From Acidobacteriota bacterium (GTDB lineage: Bacteria; Acidobacteriota; Terriglobia; Terriglobales; SCQP01), in assembly GCA_027314025.1 (NCBI GenBank), contig DAHVCP010000010.1, forward strand, positions 62,001-126,000: DNA of 64,000 nt, given 5' to 3'. Within the stretch, counting starts at the first letter, position 1. Each line of letters opens with the position of its first letter. Both the position numbers and the translations under genes were made by a program. Below, piece after piece: positions 26,365-34,100 of this stretch. The notes beneath the pieces are model-generated. The model ran no database searches. It worked only from the letters and a program-made list of their open reading frames with translations, and had not been told where the DNA came from.

Positions 26365-27990
26365 ATGTGGTTCCAAAATGCGGTGTTCTACGAAGTCCCG
26401 GTTCGTTCCTTTTCCGACTGGAATGCCGACGGCATCGGCGATTTCCGCGGCCTAATTGACAAGCTGGATTACCTGCAATGGCTGGGCGTGGACTGCCTGT
26501 GGCTGCTGCCGTTTTACCCGTCGCCGCTGCGCGATGACGGCTACGACATCTCCGATTTCCACAACATTGACCCGGTCTACGGCAACTTGGCGGACTTCCG
26601 CGAGTTGTTGGATGAGGCCCACGCGCGCGGCATGCGCGTGCTGGCGGATTTGGTCATCAACCACACCTCCGATCAGCACGCCTGGTTCCAGCAGGCGCGC
26701 AGCTCGCCGCATTCCCCCTACCGCAACTGGTACGTCTGGAGCGACGATCCGCACCGGTACAAGGACGCCCGCATCATCTTCGTGGACACCGAGTCCAGCA
26801 ACTGGACCTGGGACCCGTCCGCCGAAGCCTATTTCTGGCATCGCTTCTACAGCCACCAGCCGGACCTAAACTTCGCCGAGCCGGCCGTGCGCCAGGCCAT
26901 GCTCGACGTCGTCTTCTATTGGCTGGACATGGGCTTGGACGGCTTCCGCTGCGACGCCGTGCCCTACCTGTTCGAGCGCGAGGGCACCAACTGCGAAAAC
27001 CTGCCGGAGACCCACGCCTTCCTTCAAGAGCTGCGCGCCAAGGTGGACGCGCGCTACCACGGCGAGCGCATCCTGCTGGCCGAAGCGAACCAGTGGCCCT
27101 CCGACGTGGTGCAGTACTTCGGCCAGGGCAATGAGTTCCACATGGCCTTCCATTTCCCCCTCATGCCCCGGCTGTTCATGGCCACGCGGCAGGAAAGCCG
27201 CCGGCCCATCGTGGACATTCTGGCGCAGACGCCGGCCATCCCCGCCAACTGCCAATGGGGCCTGTTTCTGCGCAATCACGACGAGCTGACGCTGGAGATG
27301 TGCACGGACGAGGAACGCGACTACATGTACTACGAGTACGCCCGCGATCCGCGCATGAAGCTGAACATCGGCATCCGCCGCCGCCTGGCGCCGATCGTGG
27401 ACAACAGCCGGCGGCAGATCGAGCTGATGAACACCCTGCTGTTTTCCATGCCCGGCTCACCCATCCTCTACTACGGCGATGAGATCGGCATGGGCGACAA
27501 CATCTATCTTTCCGACCGCAACGGCGTACGCACCCCGATGCAATGGAACGTGGATCGCAACGGAGGCTTCTCCAAGGCGACGCCCGAGCGCCTGTATTCC
27601 CCCCTGATCCAGAACCCCGTCTACAGCTACCAGGCGGTGAACGTCGAGCGGCAGTTCCAAAACCCCAACTCGCTGCTGAACTGGATGCGCGACCTGATCC
27701 GGCTCCGCCACAAGAATCCCGTTTTGGGCACCGGCGCGCTGGAGATGCTGGCGCCGGACAACGACCGTGTCTTGGCGTACCTGCGCCGCGACAGCGAACA
27801 GACCATCCTAATCGTCGCCAACCTGGCTCACACCTCCCAGGCCGCGCGTCTCGACCTATCCCGCTTCGCCGGGTCCATTCCCGTGGAAATGTTCGGCGAC
27901 GCGGCCTTTCCCGTCGTCGGCGCCGAACCCTACCAATTAGCTCTCGGCCCATACGGTTATTACTGGCTCCGCCTGAACGGCGGCAAATAG
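26365..27990 (+). CDS. treS: Trehalose synthase / maltose alpha-D-glucosyltransferase (GH13), without kinase domain
   Basis: The protein has 541 residues from ATG 26365. It is a GH13 alpha-amylase-fold protein of the TreS group, which interconverts maltose and trehalose intramolecularly. The N-terminus [20 protein letters not shown] and the motif [14 protein letters not shown] are diagnostic. The catalytic residues are Asp197 ([14 protein letters not shown]), Glu240 (LLAEANQWP) and Asp306 (RNHDEL). The segment [12 protein letters not shown] near residue 390 is conserved among TreS enzymes. The C-terminal beta-domain ends at [10 protein letters not shown]. Unlike many homologues there is no fused maltokinase domain, and no separate pep2/mak or glgE gene is in the window. 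The role is osmolyte or glycogen-linked metabolism. Confidence 0.93.
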   Translation: MWFQNAVFYEVPVRSFSDWNADGIGDFRGLIDKLDYLQWLGVDCLWLLPFYPSPLRDDGYDISDFHNIDPVYGNLADFRELLDEAHARGMRVLADLVINHTSDQHAWFQQARSSPHSPYRNWYVWSDDPHRYKDARIIFVDTESSNWTWDPSAEAYFWHRFYSHQPDLNFAEPAVRQAMLDVVFYWLDMGLDGFRCDAVPYLFEREGTNCENLPETHAFLQELRAKVDARYHGERILLAEANQWPSDVVQYFGQGNEFHMAFHFPLMPRLFMATRQESRRPIVDILAQTPAIPANCQWGLFLRNHDELTLEMCTDEERDYMYYEYARDPRMKLNIGIRRRLAPIVDNSRRQIELMNTLLFSMPGSPILYYGDEIGMGDNIYLSDRNGVRTPMQWNVDRNGGFSKATPERLYSPLIQNPVYSYQAVNVERQFQNPNSLLNWMRDLIRLRHKNPVLGTGALEMLAPDNDRVLAYLRRDSEQTILIVANLAHTSQAARLDLSRFAGSIPVEMFGDAAFPVVGAEPYQLALGPYGYYWLRLNGGK

Positions 27991-27994
27991 GCCC

Positions 27995-28561
27995 ATGGGC
28001 CGGCGGCGGGCGCCGGCCATGACTTTCATGTCCCCGCGCGGCCAACGCGAACCCGCCAAGCTCGACGCCGACGGCCTCTACGAGCGCGCCGTCCGCCTGC
28101 TGGCGTCGCGCGCCCGCGCCGCCGCCGAACTGCAGCGGCTGCTGGCTCCGCGCGCCGCCAGCCCCGAAACCCTGCACGCCGCCATGGCCCGTCTGCGCGA
28201 TCATGGCTATTTGGACGACCGCCGTTTTGCCGAAGCCTTCGCCCGCTACCGCCGCGACGCGGAAGCCTGGGGCCCGGCGCGGTGCCGCCGCGAATTAGCC
28301 CGCCGCGGCGTGCCCGACGCCCTGATCGCCGCCGCGGTCGCCGCCGCCTACGGCGAAAGTGATGAAGCGGCGCTGCTGGCCGCCTACATTCGCCGCAAGC
28401 GCCTGCGCCGCCCGGATACGCCCGCCCAAGCCGCTTCCCTCTTCCGCCGTCTTTGGCAAGCCGGCTACGCCACTTCCACCATCTACGCCGCCCTGCGCGC
28501 CTGGCGCCTCGATCCGGAATGGCTCGACGGGCTGGACGCGCCCGAACCCGCGGACGAATAG
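27995..28561 (+). CDS. recX: RecX family regulator of RecA
   Basis: The protein has 188 residues from ATG 27995, four bases after the treS stop. Alternative starts at 28019 and 28028 would remove the first 8-11 residues. The three-repeat all-helical RecX pattern is seen: YERAVRLLASRARAAAELQR, LRDHGYLDDRRFAEAFARYR, GPARCRRELARRGVPDALIA, and a later LFRRLWQAGYATSTIYAALR. RecX binds inside the RecA filament groove and limits strand exchange and LexA cleavage. The motif YLDD-RFAE is the best-conserved family signature. No recA gene is adjacent, so it has separated from its usual partner. Confidence 0.9.
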   Translation: MGRRRAPAMTFMSPRGQREPAKLDADGLYERAVRLLASRARAAAELQRLLAPRAASPETLHAAMARLRDHGYLDDRRFAEAFARYRRDAEAWGPARCRRELARRGVPDALIAAAVAAAYGESDEAALLAAYIRRKRLRRPDTPAQAASLFRRLWQAGYATSTIYAALRAWRLDPEWLDGLDAPEPADE

Positions 28562-28749
28562 CCCGAAGGGACAGGGACGGGGGACGAGGGACGGGCGGAG
28601 GCGGTCGTGCGACCGATGGCGGCGTCGGGGGAGTTCACGGCATCAGGGCGGCAACGGCGGCCCCGCCGTTGGCGGGACACTTCACGGGGTGAAGGCGCCG
28701 GGGGCACCGGACGGAACGTCGGGCTTCGTCAGGTTGCTGCGGCCGGACG

Positions 28750-29133
28750 CTAAGCCCCGGCGGCGGCGGCGAGCGCACCGGCGAAGGCTTCGCCGCGGTG
28801 AATCAAGCCATCGGCCGCAAACGCCATCAGCTCCGCCTTGCGCACTTCCCCGCCCCGCTCGGCCGAGGTGTACAGAACGACCAGTACCTTGCGCTCCGCG
28901 TCCCACACCACCGCATCCAGCGTGAACTTCGGCGGCGCGCCGCGCAGCCGCAGCGCCTCGGTCCAATACGCCCGCAGCGCCGCCTTCCCCCGCACCTCCG
29001 CATGCCCCGTCACCGCCGCCGCCAGCGGGCTAATGAACACCGCATCGTCGGCGAAATGCCGCAGCACCGCCTCCGCATCGCCGCGATTCCACGCCGCCAC
29101 CCAATCCCGCGCGAACTGTTCCGCTTCCGTCAT
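28750..29133 (-). CDS. SnoaL-like / NTF2-fold protein
   Basis: The protein has 127 residues from ATG 29133 (MTEAEQFARDWVAAWNRGDA). It has the typical NTF2-fold opening (FARDWVAAWNRGDAEAVLRH FADDAVF written as two blocks) and the fold's later strand features (KFTLDAVVWDAERKVLVVLY). Members are polyketide cyclases, isomerases, or simple binding proteins, so no reaction can be assigned. It is the last gene of a minus-strand group with two short-chain-dehydrogenase-type genes, with spacings of about 115 bp, and probably belongs to the same TetR-controlled unit. Confidence 0.85.
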   Translation of the reverse strand: MTEAEQFARDWVAAWNRGDAEAVLRHFADDAVFISPLAAAVTGHAEVRGKAALRAYWTEALRLRGAPPKFTLDAVVWDAERKVLVVLYTSAERGGEVRKAELMAFAADGLIHRGEAFAGALAAAAGA

Positions 29134-29248
29134 GGCCGCATTGTAGCCCGCCGCGACGGGCCGGCTCGCGCCCTGCGCCCCCGTGCCCGTCCTACCACCC
29201 CGTGCCGCTGGGCCCCCGGCGCGGCGCGCACCTCGCTCGCGCGCGCCG

Positions 29249-29968
29249 TTAGGCTCCGGCCATTTTGCGCAAGCGATCGTTGGCGAAGTACTGCGCCTGG
29301 CCTTCTTCAATCGCCTGGACAATGAGCCCCGCCACGAACTCCGCCGTGTCGCCATCGGCGTAGTTCGCCGCCGGACCGGCGCCCGGCTTGCCCATGCGGT
29401 TCTTGCCGAAGTTGGTCGCGGTGATAAAGGGATAGACTTCGCTGACCACGATGCGGTCCTTTTCCAGTTCCGCCCGCGCCGTCAGGCTGAAGCCCAACAG
29501 CGCCCGCTTGGACGCGGCGTAAACGCTGTAGCGCGGCACGGTCATGAAGGCGGTTCCGGAATTGACGTTCACGATGCTGCCGCCGCCCTGCGCGCGCATC
29601 AGCGGAATCACCGCCTGCATCGCCACGATCGGGCCCAGCACGTTGAGGCGGAAAATTTCCTCGAAGATCTCCGGCTCGATCTCGTCGACCGCGGCCGCGT
29701 AGCTGCGCCCGGCGTTGTTCACCAATCCATCAATATGGCCATACTTGCGATGGGCCGCCCCCACCGCTTCCCGCACGGACTCGAACTTGGTCATATCCGC
29801 GGGTATGGGGAAGCTGCCCGGCAGGCGGCGTGACAACGCCTCCAGCGCATCACCGCTGCGCGCCAGCAAGGCGACCTTGCCCCCGCGCTCGGCCAGCGCC
29901 ACCGCCGTCGCCAGCCCGATGCCCGAGGAAGCTCCGGTCACGAGAAAAACGCGATCTTGAATTTCCAT
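29249..29968 (-). CDS. Short-chain dehydrogenase/reductase (classical SDR)
   Basis: The protein has 239 residues from ATG 29968, preceded by the ribosome-binding site AAGGAT. The motifs are TGASSGIG (cofactor binding, near the N-terminus), NNAG, Ser in NVNSGTAF and the catalytic YAASK. The cofactor-specificity loop has LARSGDALEAL, where Arg after the second strand suggests NADP. The substrate is unknown. It sits downstream of an extended-SDR gene on the same strand and upstream of an SnoaL-like gene; the divergent TetR gene and shared palindromes suggest common regulation by a small molecule. Confidence 0.92.
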   Translation of the reverse strand: MEIQDRVFLVTGASSGIGLATAVALAERGGKVALLARSGDALEALSRRLPGSFPIPADMTKFESVREAVGAAHRKYGHIDGLVNNAGRSYAAAVDEIEPEIFEEIFRLNVLGPIVAMQAVIPLMRAQGGGSIVNVNSGTAFMTVPRYSVYAASKRALLGFSLTARAELEKDRIVVSEVYPFITATNFGKNRMGKPGAGPAANYADGDTAEFVAGLIVQAIEEGQAQYFANDRLRKMAGA

Positions 29969-30094
29969 GGTTCTGATCCTTACTGTAGCCCGCCTCATCC
30001 GAGCCCGCCTCGGCCGGAGCGGCGTTTCCGCCTCCGCCGCTCCGCCGGCGGCGGAAGCGGACCTTCGCCGCCGAACGCTCCGCACGCCGCCGCG

Positions 30095-31006
30095 TTACGC
30101 GCCGACGCGGCCGGCCTCGACCGGAGAAAACGTCATCTGCTCCAAATCCGCGAGCAGCCCCGGGCCGGTTGGCGTCCATCCCATCCGCTGCTGCGTCAGC
30201 GCGCTGGAGCCGGTCAGGTCGCGGGCGACGAAGGCCCCGAGAAAACCGAAATGCGCCGCCGCCTCATCAGGCGCGATGGATCGCACCGGCAGGTTCATTC
30301 CCCGCCCGATCGCCTCCGCGATCTCCCGCAGCGGTACGCCCTCCTCGCCGACCGCGTGATACCGCGCCCCCGCCTCGCCCTTTTCCAGCGCCAGACGGTA
30401 CAGCCGGGCGGTGTCCCGCGCGTGCACCGCCGCCCAGCGGTTGCGTCCCGGGCCGACATACGCCGAGACGCCCTTTTCCCGCGCGACGGCGATGAGGTAG
30501 CTCACCAGCCCCTGCTTTTGCGTGTCATGCACCTGGGGCAGCCGCACCGTGGAAACGCGCAGGCCGCGGCGCGCCAGCGCCTCGGCCGTGGTTTCCGATG
30601 CCCGCGGATGTGCGTCCGAAGCCGGCAAGGGATCGTCGTTCTCGGTCGCCAGGCGCCCTTCCGCCGCCGTCGCCAACCCGGAGGTGACCAACATCGGGCG
30701 CTGCGAACCGGCGAGCGCCGCGCCCAGCGCCTCAATGGCCCGGCGGTCAATCTCGCAGCTCGCGGCGAAGTTGGCCCAGTCATGCACGAAGCCGGCATGA
30801 ATGACCGCATCCGCCGCCGCCGCGCCTCGCCGCAGGCTCTCCAGATCCCGCAAATCGCCATGATGCGCCTCGGCACCTGCCGCTGCGAGCGCCGCCGCGC
30901 CCGCATCCGACCGCGTCAGCCCCAATACGGCGTGGCCCGCGCTTAGCAGCTCCCGCGTCACCGCCGATCCCACGAACCCCGTTGCCCCGGTCACGAATAC
31001 CCGCAT
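30095..31006 (-). CDS. NAD-dependent epimerase/dehydratase family (extended SDR)
   Basis: The protein has 303 residues from ATG 31006, with the strong Shine-Dalgarno AAAGGAG seven bases upstream; the frame continues further upstream without coding character. The N-terminal MRVFVTGATGFVGSAVTREL is the TGxxGxxG nucleotide-binding motif of extended SDRs. GDLRDLESLRRG and AVIHAGFVHDW are typical of the family. There is no clear YxxxK in the usual place (HPRASETTAEAL occupies that region), so it may be an atypical SDR, perhaps only binding the cofactor. It is the first gene of the operon divergent from TetR. Confidence 0.86.
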   Translation of the reverse strand: MRVFVTGATGFVGSAVTRELLSAGHAVLGLTRSDAGAAALAAAGAEAHHGDLRDLESLRRGAAAADAVIHAGFVHDWANFAASCEIDRRAIEALGAALAGSQRPMLVTSGLATAAEGRLATENDDPLPASDAHPRASETTAEALARRGLRVSTVRLPQVHDTQKQGLVSYLIAVAREKGVSAYVGPGRNRWAAVHARDTARLYRLALEKGEAGARYHAVGEEGVPLREIAEAIGRGMNLPVRSIAPDEAAAHFGFLGAFVARDLTGSSALTQQRMGWTPTGPGLLADLEQMTFSPVEAGRVGA

Positions 31007-31090
31007 CTTCGTTCTCCTTTGCCTTCTCGCATTGATGGCCATATCCCGGAGCGAGCCGCGCTTGACGCCCTGCCCGCCCCCGATTAAAGT

Positions 31091-31131
31091 GGAGGCTGCC
31101 TCCGGAAATCATATTACCGGAGACTGTCTCC
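31091..31131. promoter_or_regulatory. Twin palindromes between SDR operon and tetR: probable TetR operator
   Basis: GGAGGCTGCCTCC (31091-31103) and GGAGACTGTCTCC (31119-31131) are each self-complementary 13-mers, centred 28 bp apart. In addition CTCCGG (31100) and CCGGAG (31117) pair across the AT-rich centre AAATCATATTA. The pair lies in the 197-bp intergenic region between the two divergent genes, where TetR repressors normally bind and control both. I infer that TetR binds one or both palindromes. Confidence 0.75.
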
Positions 31132-31203
31132 GTTTTGCAAGCGGCGTCTGCGCCGGCCCATTTCGCCGGAGCCGTAGTTGCCGGCCGGAGACGATCGGCC
31201 GCC

Positions 31204-31791
31204 ATGCCTGCCGCCAAAAAGGTACCCGCCCCCCGCAAGCCCCGCGCCGACGCCCAGCGCAACCGCCGGCGGATTCTCGCCGCCGCCAAGGAAGCCTTCA
31301 CGCGCAGCGGCGCCAACGCCAGCCTGGACGACATCGCCAAGCAAACCGGCGTCGGCCCGGGCACCTTGTACCGGCACTTCCCCACCCGCGACGCGCTGCT
31401 GGAAGCGGTGTACCAGGCGGAGGTGGACAAGTTGGCGGCGGCCGCGGCGGACCTGGCCCAGACCATGCCCCCGCTGCCCGCGTTGCGCGCTTGGATGCTG
31501 CTGTTCGTGGACTACATCGCCACCAAAAAGGTCATCGCCCCGGCGCTAGCCGCCCCGGCGGGGAGCGGCTCGCCCGTGGTGGAAGCATCCTACGCGCGGA
31601 TTCACCAGGCGGTCGGCATTCTGGTGCGCCGCGCCGTGGCAAGCGGCGACCTGCGCGCCGACGTGGACCCGGCGGATCTGGTCAAGGCGCTGGTTGGGGT
31701 CGCCTTTGCTTCGCCCAGCCCGGGCTGGGAAGCCAGCGCCCGGCGTCTGGTGGACATCCTGCTGCTCGGCTCCCAATCCCTGCCGCAATAG
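31204..31791 (+). CDS. TetR family transcriptional regulator
   Basis: The protein has 195 residues from ATG 31204 (MPAAKKVPAPRKPRADAQRN). The N-terminal TetR helix-turn-helix is clear: NRRRILAAAKEAFTRSGANA, SLDDIAKQTGVGPGTLYRHF, PTRDALLEAVY. The C-terminal ligand-binding helices belong to the broad TetR_C group that controls redox or efflux genes. The basic N-terminus has several Lys, Arg and Pro residues before the HTH. Placement next to divergent SDR genes and an operator with two palindromes suggests it represses both itself and the SDR/SnoaL unit until a small molecule binds. The inducer is unknown. Confidence 0.92.
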   Translation: MPAAKKVPAPRKPRADAQRNRRRILAAAKEAFTRSGANASLDDIAKQTGVGPGTLYRHFPTRDALLEAVYQAEVDKLAAAAADLAQTMPPLPALRAWMLLFVDYIATKKVIAPALAAPAGSGSPVVEASYARIHQAVGILVRRAVASGDLRADVDPADLVKALVGVAFASPSPGWEASARRLVDILLLGSQSLPQ

Positions 31792-31863
31792 CTCGCGCCA
31801 CAAGGTAATCGCGTGGGGCCGCGACCCTTGCGGTTGCCCGCGCTTGCGCACGAGGTGCAGCCG

Positions 31864-33330
31864 TCACCGCGGCAGGCCAACCGACCAAACCCGAGATTGG
31901 GGGTGGTAGTGATGCCAATCGAACCAATCTTCGGTCAGGCTGGGGAGGATGGGCAGGCAGCGGCCCTGCTCCTTGCCCTGGATCGCACAGCCGCGAAAAT
32001 CCCATTGGCTTCCGGTCGCGGCGTCCAGCAGCTTCCATGGCCCCAGGGTGAAGGGCTTGGACGCCTTGGCGGTTTTTCTGCCTTTGCCTGGCGCGGTAGA
32101 CGCGGCCTTGCCACCGGTACGCGGAGACGCAGCGGTATTGGGCGCAGGGTGCGCCGGTCGCACAGCTGGGCGGGCCGCCACGGCGGCTAGGGGCTTGCGG
32201 ACGCGCTTGGCTTCGCTCGCGGCGCGGCCCTTGGTTCCCGCATCCGCGGCTGGCGCGGCCACCTCCTTAAAAAAGGAATCCTCGGCTGGCAGCCCTGGGG
32301 CGCGGCGCGCGAAGACGCGCACCGTGCGTTGGTCGGGACCTAGGGCCACCAGGATTGGGGTATCGCCCAGCGTGTCCTCGATGACGCCTTGTTTCGCCAC
32401 CTGAGCCAATGGATAGGCGACGCTATGGCCGGCCAGTGTCACGCCGACGACCAGGCTCCGGCCCTTGAGCGGCCCGTGCGGCAGGGGCACGACCACGGCG
32501 TATTTGTGATACCGCTTCACCCAGCCGGCACGGACGTAGTTCTTGCGGTCGGCAGCCACTGGCGCCAGCACGGTGCCCCATGGATATTCACGGCGCCACA
32601 GGCCGAAGCTGATCTCCTCGCTGCTCAGCAACCGCAACCGCGCCCCGCGCAGCGGTCCGGCGATGGCGCGCCCGGAGACCTGCTGCCACCAGCTGCCGGT
32701 TTCGCGGTCGCGCATCAGGAAGTTTTCATCGTTGATGCCCGCGAGGTAGAAATGCAGCACCCGCCCATCCACTTTTCGGCTCCACACCAGACCGGTGTGA
32801 CAGAGCGTTCAATAGGTGGCGGCGATGGGCGCCCCTCCCAGGCGGTCGTTGACCACGTGGTAATAGCCCATTTCGCGAATGGGATAAGCGCGGGCCTGGC
32901 CGCCGAGATGCACATCCAGCACCATCGCGCGCGCCGGCCAGTGCGCCTGGGCGATGGGAATGGCGCGGACGTCATGGTCGGGATGGAACATCCATTGGAA
33001 GTAATCCACGTGCGCGATCCCCGTGGCCACGCCGCCGGCCACCAAGGCGGCGACGGCCACCGTGACCCGCGCCCAGCGGCGGCGGCGCGCACCCTCCGCG
33101 GCGCCCGACCGCGACTCCCGCGGCGGCCAAAGCACCACCGCGGCGCAGACGACGATGACCGCCAGGGCCAGCAGCGTGGCCCCGCCGCCGGCATCGCGCA
33201 GCGCCATGGCCAGGGCCAAGGCGCGGGGCGGCTGGGCGACGAATGGGCGGATGACCCAAACCGGAATGCCGGCGATCAGGACCTCGGCCACGGCCGCCAC
33301 GATCAACATCCAAAAGCTAAACCTGCGCAT
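31864..33330 (-). CDS. Membrane-anchored DUF3179 protein with in-frame UGA at the redox position: candidate selenoprotein
   Basis: One reading frame runs from ATG 33330 (Shine-Dalgarno GGGAGG) to 31864, 488 residues if the internal UGA at 32811-32809 is read as selenocysteine. Residues 1-110 hold three membrane helices (about 5-25, 48-66, 88-106). The DUF3179 domain follows: GQARAYPIREMGYYHVVNDR, then APIAATY-U174-T-L-C177-HTG, then WSRKVDGRVLHFYLAG and RDRETGSWWQ. Family members normally have TYCPLC-type CxxC at this place; here it is UxxC. A SECIS-like hairpin follows the UGA. The C-terminal part is a Lys/Ala/Pro-rich linker and a short conserved tail with two Cys. The adjacent AhpD-like gene shows the same feature. 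Treating it as two ORFs or a pseudogene is less likely. The function of DUF3179 is unknown. Confidence 0.85.
32779..32811 (-). promoter_or_regulatory. UGA codon and SECIS-like hairpin in the DUF3179 gene
   Basis: Starting two bases after the UGA (32811-32809), the mRNA can fold as GCUC, a bulge UGU, CACACC, loop GGUCU, GGUGUG and GAGC. That is a six-pair upper stem, a four-pair lower stem, a bulged 5'-side UGU, and an apical loop identical to that of E. coli fdhF (GGUCU). The loop starts 15 nt after the UGA, close to the short end of the distances described for bacterial SECIS elements. It lies inside the coding frame. Confidence 0.8.
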
Positions 33331-33416
33331 CGGCGCCTCCCTAGGCATGAACGAGCCACGGACGCTCACATTCGGGGCGGCGCGGCGGCCACGGCCGCCC
33401 GCCCTCCGCCCCGAGA

Positions 33417-33992
33417 TTATTTGACCTCATCCATCGTGCCGCGGGCGACGCCCAGCGCGTCCGCCACGCAGTTGATGTAGCTGAACCAGGACGCGATCAG
33501 CGTGATCTGTAGCCGCGCCCGGTCGTCATATCCGGCGGCGCGCAGCCGGGAGTGATGCTCCGGGGTGATTCGCGTCGCGTCCTTGGTCAATTGCACTACG
33601 TACTCGACCATCACTTTTTCCCGTTCCGTGATCGGCGCGCTGTGGTAATCGCGGCGCAGCGCCGCCACCATATCCTCATTGAGCGTGACCCGACGCAGAA
33701 ACTCTGCGTGCGACTCCACTCAATAAAAGCACCCGTTGGTGGCGGACACCATGGTGGCGATCATCTCGTGCTCGCGCCGGCTGAGGGGCAGCTCGGGCGA
33801 CATCAGAGCGCCGAAGGCCGAAAAGGCGTGGCGCAGCACCTCGGGAAACAGCGTGTGCGATTCGACGATGCTCTCGCTGAGCCCGGCGACCGGCGTGGCG
33901 TACTCCGGCGGGTAGAGGGCCTGCGTCGCCTGGAGCGCGGCCAGCAGGGCGCCTTCGGCGGTGTTGCGCTTAATGGTTGGAACCCAAGCCAT
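33417..33992 (-). CDS. CMD/AhpD-like protein with in-frame UGA in the CxxC: candidate selenoprotein
   Basis: One frame runs from ATG 33992 (Shine-Dalgarno AAAGGA, six bases away) to 33417, 191 residues if the UGA at 33722-33720 is selenocysteine. The family is carboxymuconolactone decarboxylase / alkylhydroperoxidase AhpD-like. The diagnostic E...CxxCxxxH motif is present as [19 protein letters not shown]91, VESH, giving Cys88-x-x-Sec91 and His95. The second half ([40 protein letters not shown]) continues the family helices. The UGA replaces the resolving or peroxidatic Cys of the known CxxC. Such Sec-containing AhpD-like proteins are known, and a peroxidase or disulfide-reductase role is expected. 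It is 86 bp upstream of the second UGA-containing gene, probably in one operon. A pseudogene is much less likely. Confidence 0.87.
33690..33722 (-). promoter_or_regulatory. UGA codon and SECIS-like hairpin in the AhpD-like gene
   Basis: After the UGA (33722-33720) the mRNA has a perfect six-pair stem ACGCAG/CUGCGU (33693-33709) with loop AGUUU, or seven pairs with triloop GUU. A bulged C and a short UCG/CGG lower stem extend it. The loop starts about 16 nt after the UGA, nearly the same distance as in the downstream gene. Confidence 0.75.
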
Positions 33993-34020
33993 GGTTGATC
34001 CTTTCGGCAAAGCTATTGAC

Positions 34021-34063
34021 GGGCGCGAGGCCCCGGCCCCGCCTGCGGCGGGGCGTCCCGCTT
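34021..34063 (+). repeat. GGGCGCGGNCCCCAGCCCC-type repeat, copy 2
   Basis: The pattern is GGGCGCGAGGCCCCGGCCCC, then GGCGGGGCGTCCCGCT. It lies between the AhpD-like gene and the transporter gene and matches the copies at 7923 and 44982. Confidence 0.45.
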
Positions 34064-34100
34064 AGGCGCCCGGCTAGCGCCGGCGGTCGCGACGGCGCGG

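Noticed and set aside
32787-33369. Two separate genes or a broken pseudogene at the DUF3179 locus
   Set aside because: Both parts are in the same frame, the single stop is a UGA at the family's redox Cys, the rest of the frame is intact with normal codon use, and a SECIS-like hairpin follows. The neighbouring gene shows the same.
33417-34010. Two small CMD-like genes split at 33720
   Set aside because: The halves join exactly at the CxxC motif, and the second half has no start codon or ribosome-binding site that would make sense.
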